Positions 28,701 to 38,929 of a stretch of 64,000 bases of DNA are shown piece after piece. A model generated the notes under the pieces. It was not told the origin of the DNA and searched no databases. It saw only the letters and a program-made list of their open reading frames with translations. The number at the start of each line of letters is the position of its first letter. Position 1 is the first letter of the stretch. The position numbers were made by a program, and so were the translations under genes. Source of the DNA: Cymodocea nodosa (Eukaryota > Streptophyta > Magnoliopsida > Alismatales > Cymodoceaceae); NCBI GenBank assembly GCA_036874045.1, contig CM072335.1, positions 22,699,501 to 22,763,500 on the forward strand, given 5' to 3'.

Positions 28701-31700
28701 CTTGGAACCAGGGAAGCTTTTGAGCTGTGGAAAGTTGGATTGATCAATCTAATGAAGCTTTTCCATTGATAGGTTGTTGCTATCTTGCTGTAGAAGAGGG
28801 AAAGAAAATGAAAATGAAGATGATGGCATGATTGAAAGAGTAAGATCAAGGCAAAGACATTGTTAGAACCCTCTACAACTATTGTAACCCATTAGGGTTT
28901 CTAGTGGGAAGAAAGGTGTTGACACCTCACATTCATCTTGGTATTGAACCATTAACACTTGTGTGGTTGGTCTTGTCAGGTCTAGGAACTTGACATTGGT
29001 TGGTTTTGTCAAGCCTAAGAACCTGACATTGGCCTGTTTTCTTGAGTCTAAGGACTAGACAATTGTCGTTTTGTCAAGATTGGGGGACCCAACATTTGCC
29101 TATTTTATCGGGTATGGGCACTTGACATTATCAACTTCATATCACTACCCTTGGTTGAACTGAAGACCATGCCAGTTCAACCAAACCTCGTCAGAGGGCA
29201 TCATCTGACAAATCGAGAATTTGTCAGATCCAACCACTCGACTTTCCTTAGTCATTTCTTCATTCTTTTCCCCTTTCGGTCAGATTGAAGGGATACCGAT
29301 TTGTTTGAACCTTGTCGAAGGCATCATTTGAGATTTGGTCATTTTGTCGAGTCAAAACATTTGATATTTGCCCCTCTTTTTGTCAAGTTTGGTCATATGC
29401 CCTACTTAAGTATACACATGCACGTGTTAAACGGATGAAAGGATAAGTGGATAACACTACGACTTTTATTGGAGAGTTATGAACATAACACAGTAACTCC
29501 TTAATAACTCAACAACTTTTATCAATGAGTTATGGATGTGATGTCGGTAACTTTTGATAACTCGTTGACATTTCTTGGAAGGTTATGCACGTAAGTCATT
29601 GTAGGATTAAATAAAGTCATTGACCATATTTGTGGCTTAAACTCGACATCCGATGAATTGGGAATTTGTCAGGTTTAAACGCCTAACATTCCTCCTTTGT
29701 CCTTATACTCGTCTTTCTCGGTTGAACCAATCCTTGTTGGAGGGAGTCATCTGATAAATCGTTGAATTATTGGGTCTAAGCATTCAACATATCTCTCATC
29801 TTAACTATTCTCCTTTTTACATTGGTTGAACTGTAGAACGTGTCAGTTCAACCAAAATACCTGTGGGTGGGTATCATCCGACAAATCTGGGTTTTGTCAA
29901 GTCTAAGCACTCATCATCCTTCACTTATGCTTTAACCCTTCTCTTGGTTGAATTGATAGATAGATTGGTCGGATTGAGACCCGTCACCTAAGAAATCTTG
30001 TTTGTCAGAGTCATGGCATTTGACTTTTTCCCATAGGACTTTCATTCCCTTCTTTCTGGTTGAACCAAACCATATGTTGGTCCAATCAAACCCCTTGTTA
30101 TAATGCATCATTTGACATTTCATTGTTTTGTCAGGTCCAAGCATCCAACATTTCTCCCAAGATTGATCGAGGTTCGTTGATCTGATTGCCAGCACCACTT
30201 GACATTCCCCTTATTGTTGGGTGCAACTATCTGACTTTTCTCCCTACTTCAATAAGATTTATGTTGAGTGCCATGTTAATTATTTCAGACTCAACATGTG
30301 TGTTGATTTACTTTTCTCCCTACTTTGCAATAGGTCAGAATTAATTAACATATGCATGATGTGTCGACCTGGTCAAAGTCTTCATCGATTTATCTAGGCT
30401 GCCCACCCAACAATCATGCTTTATCAGGTGCCAAACTATCGACATTCCCCAACACTTCTGATATAACCTTATTTTCTTTGGTTTGATTGCCATCACCACC
30501 CATTTGTTGGGTCCCAACCATTCGACATTTTACCCTCGGTCAAGTCTTAGGATGGTTGAGCAAGACAAAGGAGCAATCCTTTTTGGTTCAATTTTCGTGG
30601 GGGCAGAAAGCATGCTAAGGAGATTTGTTCAATTTTCGTGGGGTAGAAAGCATGTTAAGGAGATTTCCCATTGAGGAATCTCATCTAGGTTGACTAGATT
30701 GCAACCTAGTATAACCCATTTGATATAATAGACATACGAATGAATTTCTGCCACCATCAGGTCACTCCTAGCATCAAATATTCTAGAACCTATCGGTATG
30801 CTAGGATAGCTCAATTGTGCGACCTATTCTTTCCTCTCTTGATCAAGCATCTTCACCTCTCAGGAAATCGTCCCACTGCTTGAGAAATATTTAATCATAA
30901 TAGAATGATTGGTCTTGACAGGCAGGTACAAGTAGTGACCCTGCAAAAGAAAAAATATTTGCACCATCAAATAGGACAAATGTACAACAGTATCATAGTG
31001 GCCATGGCAGGAAAATGAAAATCACGATGAAAGGCACAAAGTAATTTGACGAGTCTTCACTAACTCTATAGAGAATTCAGTGAGTTATCACATAACTCTA
31101 TGGAAAACTCATTGAGTTATGAATAACACTATAACCTTATAATGGACACTCACATGAAGCTTTAAATTCCTCACATACCAAGCAAATCGAGAATGGAGTA
31201 TAAAAGAGGAATAAGATGATTGATATAGGGGTGGGCATTTTCAATATTGGATCTGCATTCTTGGCATTGGCACTTTTGGGCATCGACTTTGGTATCAACA
31301 TTTTTGGGCACTGGAGCATTCAATTGGACTCTAGCATTCTTGTGACCTACACTTGCAGCATTTGACATCCAATGACATAACTTCCAAGGAAACTTAGCCT
31401 TCCTTTGGGGACCTTGACCACATAAGTAGGGAAGGACCTCCGAACACTTTCATTAGCAAGCTTTAGGAACCTAGGTGGGCTGTGTGCATCCTTGTAACCA
31501 TCATCTCTCACCCCTTTTGACCTTAGCCTTACTCCTACAATGACATGAATCCTTATTGTCTGCATCTATCCTCTTTCTTTGAACCTACATGAATCCTTAT
31601 AGGTTTGTTCTCTAGGACCGCATGAATCCTTGTAGATTGCATCTTTCTCTTAGTTTTCTAAGGTTTGCATGAATCTTTGCAACTCTATGTTGATTTCAAA

Positions 31701-34700
31701 TCTTTCTTCTGTAGTTTTCCTTACGTGAATCCTTATGGCTTGTACATTAACTTCTTTTTTATTTCTTTCAAACTTGCATGAATCCTTGTAGTCTCTTTGT
31801 TCATTAGACTTCTAACCCTAGCAACTTTCTATGCATGAATCCTTGTAGTTGACTAGTCTCCTTCCTTCTTCTTGTATGTCATTATATAGGTTAAGGTATA
31901 GTTTTGTCGCACCAAAAGGCCAACTTTTGGTTAGGCGAGGTGGGTGCCTAATACCTTCTCACTTTGTACCCCAAGCACTTACCCAGATTTCTTGTTGCAG
32001 ACTAGTCCTTATCCTTTTTCTTTTAAGGAAGATCCTTCTCCTTTGGGTTTTCTTAGTTTTGCTTCAACAAATTGAGTGACGACTTCATCTTTCTTTTCTC
32101 TCCCCTTAGGTGGAATCGTCAGCTCCTCTATGGTGTATTTTTGAATATGTAACAAAAGGAAATGAAAGAGAAGAAGAGGAGGTGGTGATGCACATGAGGG
32201 GAGGAGAAAGAAGAAAAAAGGAAAAGGAAGAAAAAAAGGAAAAAAGAAGAAAGAGAGAAAGAAGAAAGAAAAAGAAGGATAAAAGAAAGAAAAAAGGAAT
32301 ATAAAAGAAAAAAATTATTAAATAAAAATTTATGTTTAACAAATGGTGGAAGTAATAAAAAATCACAAAAATATATAATTTTTTATTAAAAAAAAATTAA
32401 TTTACAATTTTTTTTTTCTAGTTTTCTTATTAATTCACATGAAATTTTAAAAAAATATTAATTACGTTATAAGCATTGATTTAAAAATCAAGATGGATCA
32501 TCAAAAAAAATAAAAAGGATAAACATGCTTTTATTTAAAGAAAGGACAAATATAATAAAAGGAATTCATATAAAGGAGATATATTTCTCCTTCACATGAA
32601 ATTTTTTTTTTGAACAACAAAGAAAGACAAGATATCTAATAATTAGAAAAAAAAAGAAAAAATGGAAAGAGGGAAGAAAAAATAAAAAATCTTACATAAA
32701 AATTATGTTTAAAAAAAGAAGTTATTAAAAAATCAATTTTTTTTCTTTGACTTGACTAAAGGAAGGGCCTACTATAATTGATATAATTTAAGAGTAGTCA
32801 TACATGTAATTATTATATTTGTATCTAATTAACATTTTATATATGCTAATTATCTATCAAATTTATCTCAGTTTTTTTTTTATGCTTATCATAACTTCTT
32901 TTATCTTATTTTTGAGTTTTAAGTTGAAATTTTAAGTTTTTTAGCTATTTTTATAAAGATATTGTGTTTCCATCATTACCGATCTTCAATATGTTTCTTT
33001 TTTCCATAGGACTGATTCTTGATAAGATATCAACATTCGAAACCTTGATCATGTATTTAAGTTTTCTCCTAATATAACCTTACAATCATTGCATATTTTT
33101 TGATATATTTTTCAAATAAAAATATTATTTGATTAGCATTTAAACCACTTTTAAATGTAATTGAATGCTTTTCTCTTTTTTTTAAAAAAAATATTTACTA
33201 TTAAAAGGTCACAAGTTACACTAAAGTCTAAAATAGAATTTTCTTCATTTCTATTACCAGAACCAAATCTCTCATGATTTTTTTTTTCATATCCTCTATT
33301 TTGCTTTCCTACATGACCATTTAGATCTCTTTTAATAAAGAGTTTTTCACAAGTAGGTAAACCATTAACTAAACTTCTAAATTTTCCTAAATTTTCTATT
33401 TAGTAGTTTCTCCTAAACTACTTGTGAAATATATACACTAATTATATTAATTTTCTTGTTTCCCATCACAAGCTTAATTATTATAATTCTATCTTCTATC
33501 CTCATTACCTCTATAACTATATCTTTTAAATTTTTATTGACTATTACTCTTCCTATGCCTATCTTTCTGTATAGCACAATTTAAAATTACTATCCTTAAT
33601 TAATCTAGATTTTTCTTACTCATTTAGCTTCTTAAAATTATAATATGTTAATTTTGCTTTTTATCATTATACTTGCTAATTCCATATTCTTATTAGTCAA
33701 AGTTATATACCAAGTTGCTAATCTAATTTTGATATTTTGGATCAACTTCTTTCCCTACACTCATTCATTAAGGTGTGAGAGTCCTTGCTTATTTTTATTT
33801 GCATCCAAATGTGGATGTAGAATCCCTTCTTTAAGAATGTTAGACCAAGGTGTGGAATAGTTTTCTCTTGTTTTTTCTTTTTCATTGCACCCAAAGTCTT
33901 ACACGTCATTAAGATATTTGAAAATAGATTTTATAGAGAAAAAAGGGAAGGGAGAGAAATGCAAATGATAATGGAATGCGTTAGTTATTTGACATGTGTT
34001 TTAAAATAAAATATAAATATTTTTGGATTTCTCAAAAAAAGGGAGATGAAATGGAAAACAAAATAGTGTGGATGGAACAATGAGGGTTGGCTATTGCACA
34101 ACTTTTTGGGAAGTAGAATTGTATTGTTAAAAGGACCATAATACCCTCTTTTTTTATCATTATCTAGATATAAAAGAGAATACACATGGATAAAGATGAG
34201 ATTCAGGGAAATATCAGTTCAGTTTATAGCTCTTCTCTTCCCTTAATTTGATAGATAGTTACCTTATTGTAATTTTCCTTCGCATTAATGGGTGAGGCAA
34301 TATCATTATACATATTACTTTAAAAGAATAGTTTTTCCTTGGTATTACAATTTTTTTTGGATGCCGCATGAATTTGTAATCTTATTCTTTACGGTTGCAA
34401 ATTTATTGCTAATAGTACAAACTGATTTATCATTTTTCTCATTTGTTTAGTCACTTATGGTGTTTTTTATTGTTTTCAGCAATGAAGAAATCCCTGTCGC
34501 CAATATGAGTAATCCTAACCTACAGAGAAGATCGGTGGTGGAGAACATCAGTAGAGGGGATAATTCTGCAGGTTGTCAATATGTTGTAGGTTATATTGAA
34601 ATAGTTATTGCTTTTTTGGGGCTGTGTCTCTCTATAGTTTATTGCATATAGAGTGAGTTATTTTTTTGAAAGATGTGTAGCGCCTATCATCTATTCTTTT

Positions 34701-35223
34701 CTCCTTGTATATATTTCCAATTTCCAGAGCTTGGATTGAAACCCATGTAAACATTTTTTTTTTTTCCCAGATGCAAGATTCGATGATGAACATAAGCAGA
34801 TACAGAAGCAGGCTATAGATTTGCACTCTAGAAATACTTCCAATGGAGTATCTTCCCACTCGGGGTGATCTTAATGCACCTTTTGGTTTCCTATCTAAAA
34901 TATTATATGATTTTAGAAAAGTAATCACCTATCTTTCTTGCAGCTCATCAGCAAGATTGCAAGCAGCGGGCAAGTCTGCTGATTCACATGACGTGGGAAA
35001 TAAAAGAAGGAAGACAAGAAATGGTGGCCTAGGTGGCGATGCTTCTGGTCTGAATTGTAACGTATCTGGTGAGGCTTCTATAGACGTACCTGATAGCCAG
35101 CCACAACTAGGTGATACAATGAAGTCAACAGAGCAGATGCTGACAGAGGTTCCACGGAGTTCTAGTCGTGGGCGTGGGACAAAACCGGGCAAAAGGGGTC
35201 GAAGGGCCAGAGGACTGAAGTGA
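13707..35223 (+). CDS. KAKU4: KAKU4, plant nuclear envelope/lamina-like protein
   Basis: Eleven exons: 13707-13968, 17929-17981, 18193-18302, 24891-25251, 25342-25461, 25962-26444, 26549-26633, 26787-26868, 34480-34571, 34771-34864 and 34944-35223. All junctions are GT-AG and in phase, giving 673 residues (I recall Arabidopsis KAKU4 as nearer 570). A basic patch (residues 18-25) precedes an amphipathic-looking segment AKSWFSGIGRIFTSVFG (51-67). The family blocks that identify it are LIEKLLQQETYSRDESKKL and IEIIQSR (131-155), IMEAKKWVEEKRL (228-240) and VDIAKSYMQALPPWQSP (274-290). An NLS-like KRRKTR (601-606) and an Arg/Gly/Lys-rich tail complete it. In the family, KAKU4 binds CRWN lamina proteins at the inner nuclear membrane and shapes the nucleus. 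NUP136/NUP1 shares the N-terminal pattern, but no FG repeats are seen here. Introns 1, 3 and 8 are 4.0, 6.6 and 7.6 kb and full of repeats. Confidence 0.88.
15408..15997. mobile_element. Harbinger-like MITE (copy 2) in KAKU4 intron 1
   Basis: A non-coding, AT-rich 590-bp element. Its left end is GGGTTTGTTTTTGCACC and its right end, read inverted, is GAGGTGTTTATGCCC. The left flank ends in TAA and the right flank begins with CAA, a probable decayed TAA duplication. An unoccupied paralogous copy of the site in the same minisatellite (about 15087) reads CAATAAAAATGAGAG, exactly what is expected before insertion. It shares an internal block (GATGCACAAATG) with the element at 3047-3642. Confidence 0.65.
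16141..16462. mobile_element. TRIM, a miniature LTR retroelement, complete with TSD
   Basis: Two direct repeats of 101 bp each (16141-16241 and 16362-16462) flank a 120-bp interior. The first starts TGTTAGA and ends TCTAACA, the inverted termini of an LTR. The pentamer GTTTA lies immediately outside both ends (16136-16140 and 16463-16467), so this is a genuine transposition product. It has no coding capacity. Internal phrases such as CTTATGGCGAGCCCTTAAG and GAGGTCTTGATGCTTTGATG occur in a widespread plant repeat that I recognise but cannot name. No clear primer-binding site is seen. Confidence 0.85.
21331..22153. mobile_element. Harbinger-like MITE in KAKU4 intron 3
   Basis: A roughly 823-bp AT-rich non-coding element. 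Its left end is TAGGGGTTTG and its right end, read inverted, is TAGGGGGTTTG. TAA lies outside both ends (21328-21330 and 22154-22156). The GGGTTTG termini resemble those of the elements at 3047 and 15408, so it is likely the same superfamily but a different subfamily. Confidence 0.6.
22290..22745. repeat. About three degenerate tandem units in KAKU4 intron 3
   Basis: Units of about 130-180 bp. Each contains a phrase like ATGTGACCCAGTGATCC followed later by ACTTGATT...ACATGCATAAACTAA. Related TTGTGACTTG phrases continue more loosely to about 23000, and similar phrases occur at 19900-20200. No coding frame is visible. The origin is unknown. Confidence 0.6.
27040..28520 (-). mobile_element. Decayed RTE-type LINE, reverse-transcriptase part, antisense
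   Basis: AT-rich sequence in KAKU4 intron 8. Phrases match, as I remember them, the minus-strand text of plant RTE LINE reverse-transcriptase regions: CTAAGTATTTGTATCTCTATG near 27337, CATAGTATGACTCATTAGC near 27647 and ACCTCAATCAGAATACCATC near 27824. No long open frame survives. The call rests on word-level recognition, so a protein-level search would be decisive. It probably continues at 32870. Confidence 0.5.
30589..30665. repeat. Short tandem duplication
   Basis: A direct duplication of about 40 bp: TTCAATTTTCGTGGGG followed by GCAGAAAGCATG and AAGGAGATTT occurs twice in a row with one small difference. It lies inside the LTR-like repeat in KAKU4 intron 8. Confidence 0.8.
31543..31850. 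repeat. CATGAATCCTTGTAG minisatellite (copy 1)
   Basis: Seven spaced copies of a core close to GCATGAATCCTTGTAG, at about 31545, 31589, 31621, 31671, 31726, 31780 and 31836. They are separated by 30-55 bp of variable, mostly pyrimidine-rich sequence. The same core recurs nine times at 41212-41640 in the related LTR-like repeat. Confidence 0.85.
32170..32310. repeat. Purine (GA/A) tract
   Basis: About 140 bp that is almost purely A and G on the plus strand. It generates a spurious Lys/Glu/Arg-rich open frame (32110-32304) and a spurious Phe/Leu/Ser-rich frame opposite. It is simple sequence inside KAKU4 intron 8 and not a gene. Confidence 0.85.
32870..33880 (-). mobile_element. Decayed RTE-type LINE, endonuclease part, antisense
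   Basis: The phrases ATGACCATTTAGATCTCTTTT, AAAGAGTTTTTCACAAGTAG (about 33310-33355) and ATAATTCTATCTTCTATCC (about 33483) resemble the antisense text of the plant RTE LINE endonuclease domain. In an antisense LINE this part should lie to the right of the reverse-transcriptase part, as it does here (27040-28520). The two pieces are probably one element interrupted by the material at 28520-32870. No open frame survives. Confidence 0.5.
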
Positions 35224-36950
35224 CAACCCGAATTATTGTATAATAACTAATTTTTAAGTGGAAAGCTCTTCTGGATTTTCTAACATATAATGTCTGCGTG
35301 TCAATTGAGGTTGTGAGCTTGTCAAATTATCAAGGTCTGATGTTCTTGTAATATCATGTAGTTTTCGTATCATACGATATCTATAGTCAGGGTGATGCGT
35401 GTAAGTTCCACATCCCCAAGCTTGTTTCTCTAATCACGTTTGTTAACGTACTTGGTGCGTTCGATTCCGTCGGTTGGTGTACTTTCATTACATTGTGATT
35501 ACTTGATTGAAGTTCTTCATTCGCAAAGCTCATGTGAGAATTCTTTCTTGGTTGTCCTAAAGCTTTCCTTAGAAAAAGGATTTTGTATGGAAAATTTTAG
35601 GATTTAGTCTACTCAAATTTTTTTTTAAGCATCTGGATGCCTTCCAATATGTTCCTTATGGCACGAGGCAGAAGGTTTTCATGAAAGGACAAGGAGGGTC
35701 TCAATCACTCCTATAAGAACGTGGCAGGTTCAGATGACGACTCCACTCCAATACAGGGACGAATATAATACAATCACGCCCACGCCAAAATAAGAACAGA
35801 TGGTGGGGTCCAATGCAGAGAAGAAACACTTCCATTGACCTTTTAGGTGTTTGAATTATGACTCCAATAGAACCACAAAGGAAACATACTGCTTTCCTTG
35901 TAACTTAATACAGGGACTTGTGAGTAATTGCTCAAATTCGTTGTGTGGTGATTGCTCTAGGCTTTGTTTGAATCTTTTGTGTACATTATTTTTTCTCTCG
36001 TCTCATTTGCATGTCATTGTAAATTGACTATTTTTATTACCAGAATTTCGCTAGGGTTGAATTCCTTTAGAAAATATTGCTAACAAACTGTCTGGTAAAT
36101 TATCATACTATCAATTTTCTTACATACCCATCTATGCAAGGTGAGGTATATCTTTTCATTTCTTGGGTACATAGATTTAAATATAGTTAATTAAATGGTA
36201 GAAACAGTAGAGTCATCGTAATATAATAGAGTTTTTTTATAATGATATGCAGGTAAATGAGAAATTTTAGATGACATACCAGTAAATAAGAATTTCTTTA
36301 AGGATGTACAAGTAAAAAATTCAACGATGTATATCCCAAAAGCTCTCATAAGTATATTTGTTTTAATTAGATTTAAAATTTTATCGATTTACTATTTACC
36401 CTATGTAGTGAAGTCGTCAATCTAGTAGCAAGTCTAGCAGAAAAATACCACTTATATTTAAGCTAATGTAAGGTTTAGAATGGAAAAGAACCGCAAGGTA
36501 GCTGAAGGACTTGTAGTCTTATATACATGGTATGGATATAATCATGCATCTATATATATTTATATTTATTTATTCTTGTATTCGGAATATAATACTTGTG
36601 TACGTATTTTTGTTTTCTTTTTTCATAAAGCTAAGTAGAGAATAAATGGAGGATAAAAGTCAAAATTACAAATGCAAAGAGAGAGGAATGAGGATCTCGT
36701 CAAAGAAGATCAAAATTGGAAGTAAATCAAAGAAATCAAGAAAAGGACGGAGGGAAATAAGGAAAATTCAAAAAAGCATGTTCCGTGATTATAGCTGATT
36801 TGGTTGCCTACCAAGCAACCATGTTCCGTTGTATTTAAATTCAAGAATTACACATAATTCTTACTTAACAAGATTAGATTTGTTTTCTTGACAAGAAGGG
36901 TGCTTTAAATATCCATATGCTGCAAGAGTGAAGAGATTTTACCTATATAT
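35224..36950. other. Intergenic region downstream of KAKU4
   Basis: Contains the 3-prime untranslated region of KAKU4 in its first few hundred bases. No further gene, transposon end or RNA gene was recognised. The sequence becomes strongly AT-rich towards the RING gene. Confidence 0.4.
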
Positions 36951-36951
36951 C

Positions 36952-37560
36952 CAAGTATTTATAATTTCAGCAATATTAAGAACGTGGAATTGAACTGATA
37001 CGTATAGAATGATTTGAAACCAAGTACTTAATTTAATTTGCTTACCAGCAATCACATTATGAGTTATGGTATTATGGGACGAAGCAAAGTCAAATTAAAT
37101 TAAGGGCCTATATATCAAAAACCGATTCTTAAAACAATAATGCCACAACGTATGGATGAAGAATGGGTTGCAAACGTCTTATCCATCCATGTATTCATAA
37201 ATCCTGCAATATTATCTAGGAATGTAGAAGAGATGTGTGTTTATCAAAAGATTTCAAACTAATTATTTAATTGACCTAACAACGGTCACATTACTAATTA
37301 GTAATTATCGTATTCTAGGAACGAACGAATACAATTAATAAAATTCTTTTCGATCCTTGTCGACGTATATATAAAAAATTAAATATTAAAACGATAAAGC
37401 CAAAACGAGATGCATATATCTATGTATATGTGTGTGTGAATAACTAACTAAAAGGATGTATTCGTTATTATTAACAAACTAGATTAATCAATATATCTTA
37501 TATGTATTAATATTTATAATATCTGCAATATTAGGAATGTTTTTTTTCTTTGAAACGTCG
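36952..37560. repeat. Degenerate tandem repeat upstream of the RING-H2 gene
   Basis: The phrase ATTTATAATTTCAGCAATATTA...GAA recurs at about 36958, 37194 and 37510. Between copies, matching blocks appear: GATTTGAAAC...TACTTAATTTAA, then CACATTA, then GGGACGAA or GGAACGAA. This gives about 2.3 units of 240-320 bp. The array ends just before the TATA box of the RING-H2 gene, so it lies in the promoter region. Confidence 0.6.
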
Positions 37561-37585
37561 CAATATTGGAAATGTGAAGTACTGA

Positions 37586-37595
37586 TATATAAATA
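37586..37595 (+). promoter_or_regulatory. Probable TATA box of the RING-H2 gene
   Basis: TATATAAATA lies 135 bp upstream of the start codon at 37730, a normal position for a plant gene with a leader of about 100 bases. The surrounding sequence is AT-rich, so this is a probable call. The broken second copy of the locus has a diverged TATATATA at about 43656. Confidence 0.5.
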
Positions 37596-37729
37596 GGTAT
37601 AGATGGCAAATCTACACGTACACAAGAATCATTTCAAATTAATTTGAATACGTCGGGCCATCATCGTCTTCTTCGCCTTCTCCTCCTCTTCCGGATATCG
37701 TTCCATCAACCAAGACACCAGCGCCGGCC

Positions 37730-38140
37730 ATGCCTCGTTCGACCTTTCTCTCGGGTGCAGATGAAGCAGCAGTACGGGAGGCACGATGGTCACGGTTCTG
37801 GACGCTCGTGCAATCTGGCGACTACGAGATTCACTTGGGCACGAACGGCTGCATGTGGTTGACGCCCCGTCGGCTGGCAGCGCCTACAGTTCCTCCGGAG
37901 GAGACGCCCTCGGTTGGTACCGTTCTTGCCGAGGGATTGAAGAAGGTCACGTACGAGGAGAGCCGGAGCCACGAGCATTTCGTCGAGAAGGTCTGCGCCA
38001 TATGCCTCGATGGGTTCGTCGACGGGGTCGTGCTGACGAAATCGCCGTGCTCGCATGTGTTCCACGGCCACTGCCTGGCCCTGTGGTTCGACCTGAGGAG
38101 CCCTGCCATATGCCCTCTTTGCCGGTCTCCGATCACCTAG
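37730..38140 (+). CDS. Small RING-H2 finger protein, predicted E3 ubiquitin ligase
   Basis: A single exon encoding 136 residues. The C-terminal 48 residues form a complete RING-H2 finger with ligands C89, C92, C107, H109, H112, C115, C128 and C131 (spacing C-x2-C-x14-C-x1-H-x2-H-x2-C-x12-C-x2-C). RING-H2 proteins recruit a ubiquitin-charged E2 and transfer ubiquitin to substrates; the tryptophan at 119 lies in the region that usually contacts E2. The N-terminal 80 residues (including ARWSRFWTLVQSGDYEIHLG) match no domain I know. There is no signal peptide or membrane segment, so it is probably soluble. Codons are GC-rich compared with the surroundings, supporting a real gene. A diverged, broken copy lies at 43498-43810 plus 48450-49037. 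Confidence 0.85.
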   Translation: MPRSTFLSGADEAAVREARWSRFWTLVQSGDYEIHLGTNGCMWLTPRRLAAPTVPPEETPSVGTVLAEGLKKVTYEESRSHEHFVEKVCAICLDGFVDGVVLTKSPCSHVFHGHCLALWFDLRSPAICPLCRSPIT

Positions 38141-38900
38141 AGATGTGCGTGTTTGTTTGATATTATTGCATTTATGGAATTGAAAGATGTAAATATATAT
38201 TCGTTGGCTTTGTGTTATTTGCAGCATTGATCAGCAGATGCGTATCTCTCTTTTTATTGCACTTAATCTGGTTCTCTTTCTTTTTTGGTTAGTTTTTTGT
38301 GTTGGTTGTCGTTTCTTTACTTAATCTTCCCTCCTTGCCTATATATGTACATGCCATCTATGCAATAATGAACAGGAGTTACAAATAAATCATCTGCATT
38401 GGAGTGGGAATTAATTTCTTCCTTGTAAAGCGTGGGAATGAATTCTTTGTTTCTTTGGTCTTTTAAACAAATGTCGTTTATTTATTGTTTGCTGTCTATA
38501 AATGTGGAAATTGGTCATCGTACGTAGACATGAATGGAAACCAATAGAACTACTATCACAGCTTTTCTTGAAACGTTAGTATTTTAGAAATCCAAATTTC
38601 CTTCCCTATTAATTGATTAATTAATCAAGAAAAAGACCATATTTTTACTCGGTTGATCTTCCTTCCTGATCGTGGAACAAGGAAATTTATATTAACCCCA
38701 AAATCGGAATCCTTGTTATGCCTGCCACAAGGTCCATATTTGAACTTTGTTACTCATACATGTTATAATTAAGCACATAAATTCTTACAAGTCTTTGCAT
38801 CAAAGAGGCATCTATATTCGAAGAATGCCCAAATTTGAACCTTGTTACTCACACTATTTTATTCACTTTAGTCTGACTGAAATATTTTGACCTCCCACAC
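38141..38900. other. 3-prime flank of the RING-H2 gene
   Basis: The first 405 bp are conserved in the broken copy at 48641-49037 (for example TTGTGTTATTT and AATGAACAGGA), so the duplication carried the 3-prime untranslated region and flank. Homology stops at about 38546. Beyond that no gene or repeat end was recognised. Confidence 0.6.
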
Positions 38901-38929
38901 AACATTCCTCCCTTTTGTTAGGTTTGCGA

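Larger units (their letters stand above)
28860..32130 (+). mobile_element. LTR-like repeat of a gypsy-type family (copy 1), in KAKU4 intron 8
   Basis: The first part (about 28900-30500) is a loose array of phrases with TTGTCAGGTC, ACTTGACATT and GGTTGAACTGA. The second part is the CATGAATCCTTGTAG array at 31543-31850. The end reads TGTACCCCAAGCACTTACC and then CAACAAATTGAGTGACGAC, which resembles the sequence that precedes the internal region in plant gypsy elements. The same order of parts recurs at 38900-41940. Exact ends and target duplications were not found. It separates two pieces of a LINE. Confidence 0.5.

Noticed and set aside
32110..32304. Open frame rich in Lys, Glu and Arg, and the Phe/Leu/Ser-rich frame opposite
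   Set aside because: Both come from a nearly pure purine tract in KAKU4 intron 8. This is simple sequence, not a gene.
37790..38227. Minus-strand open frames of 145 and 101 codons
   Set aside because: They are antisense shadows of the GC-rich RING-H2 coding region.
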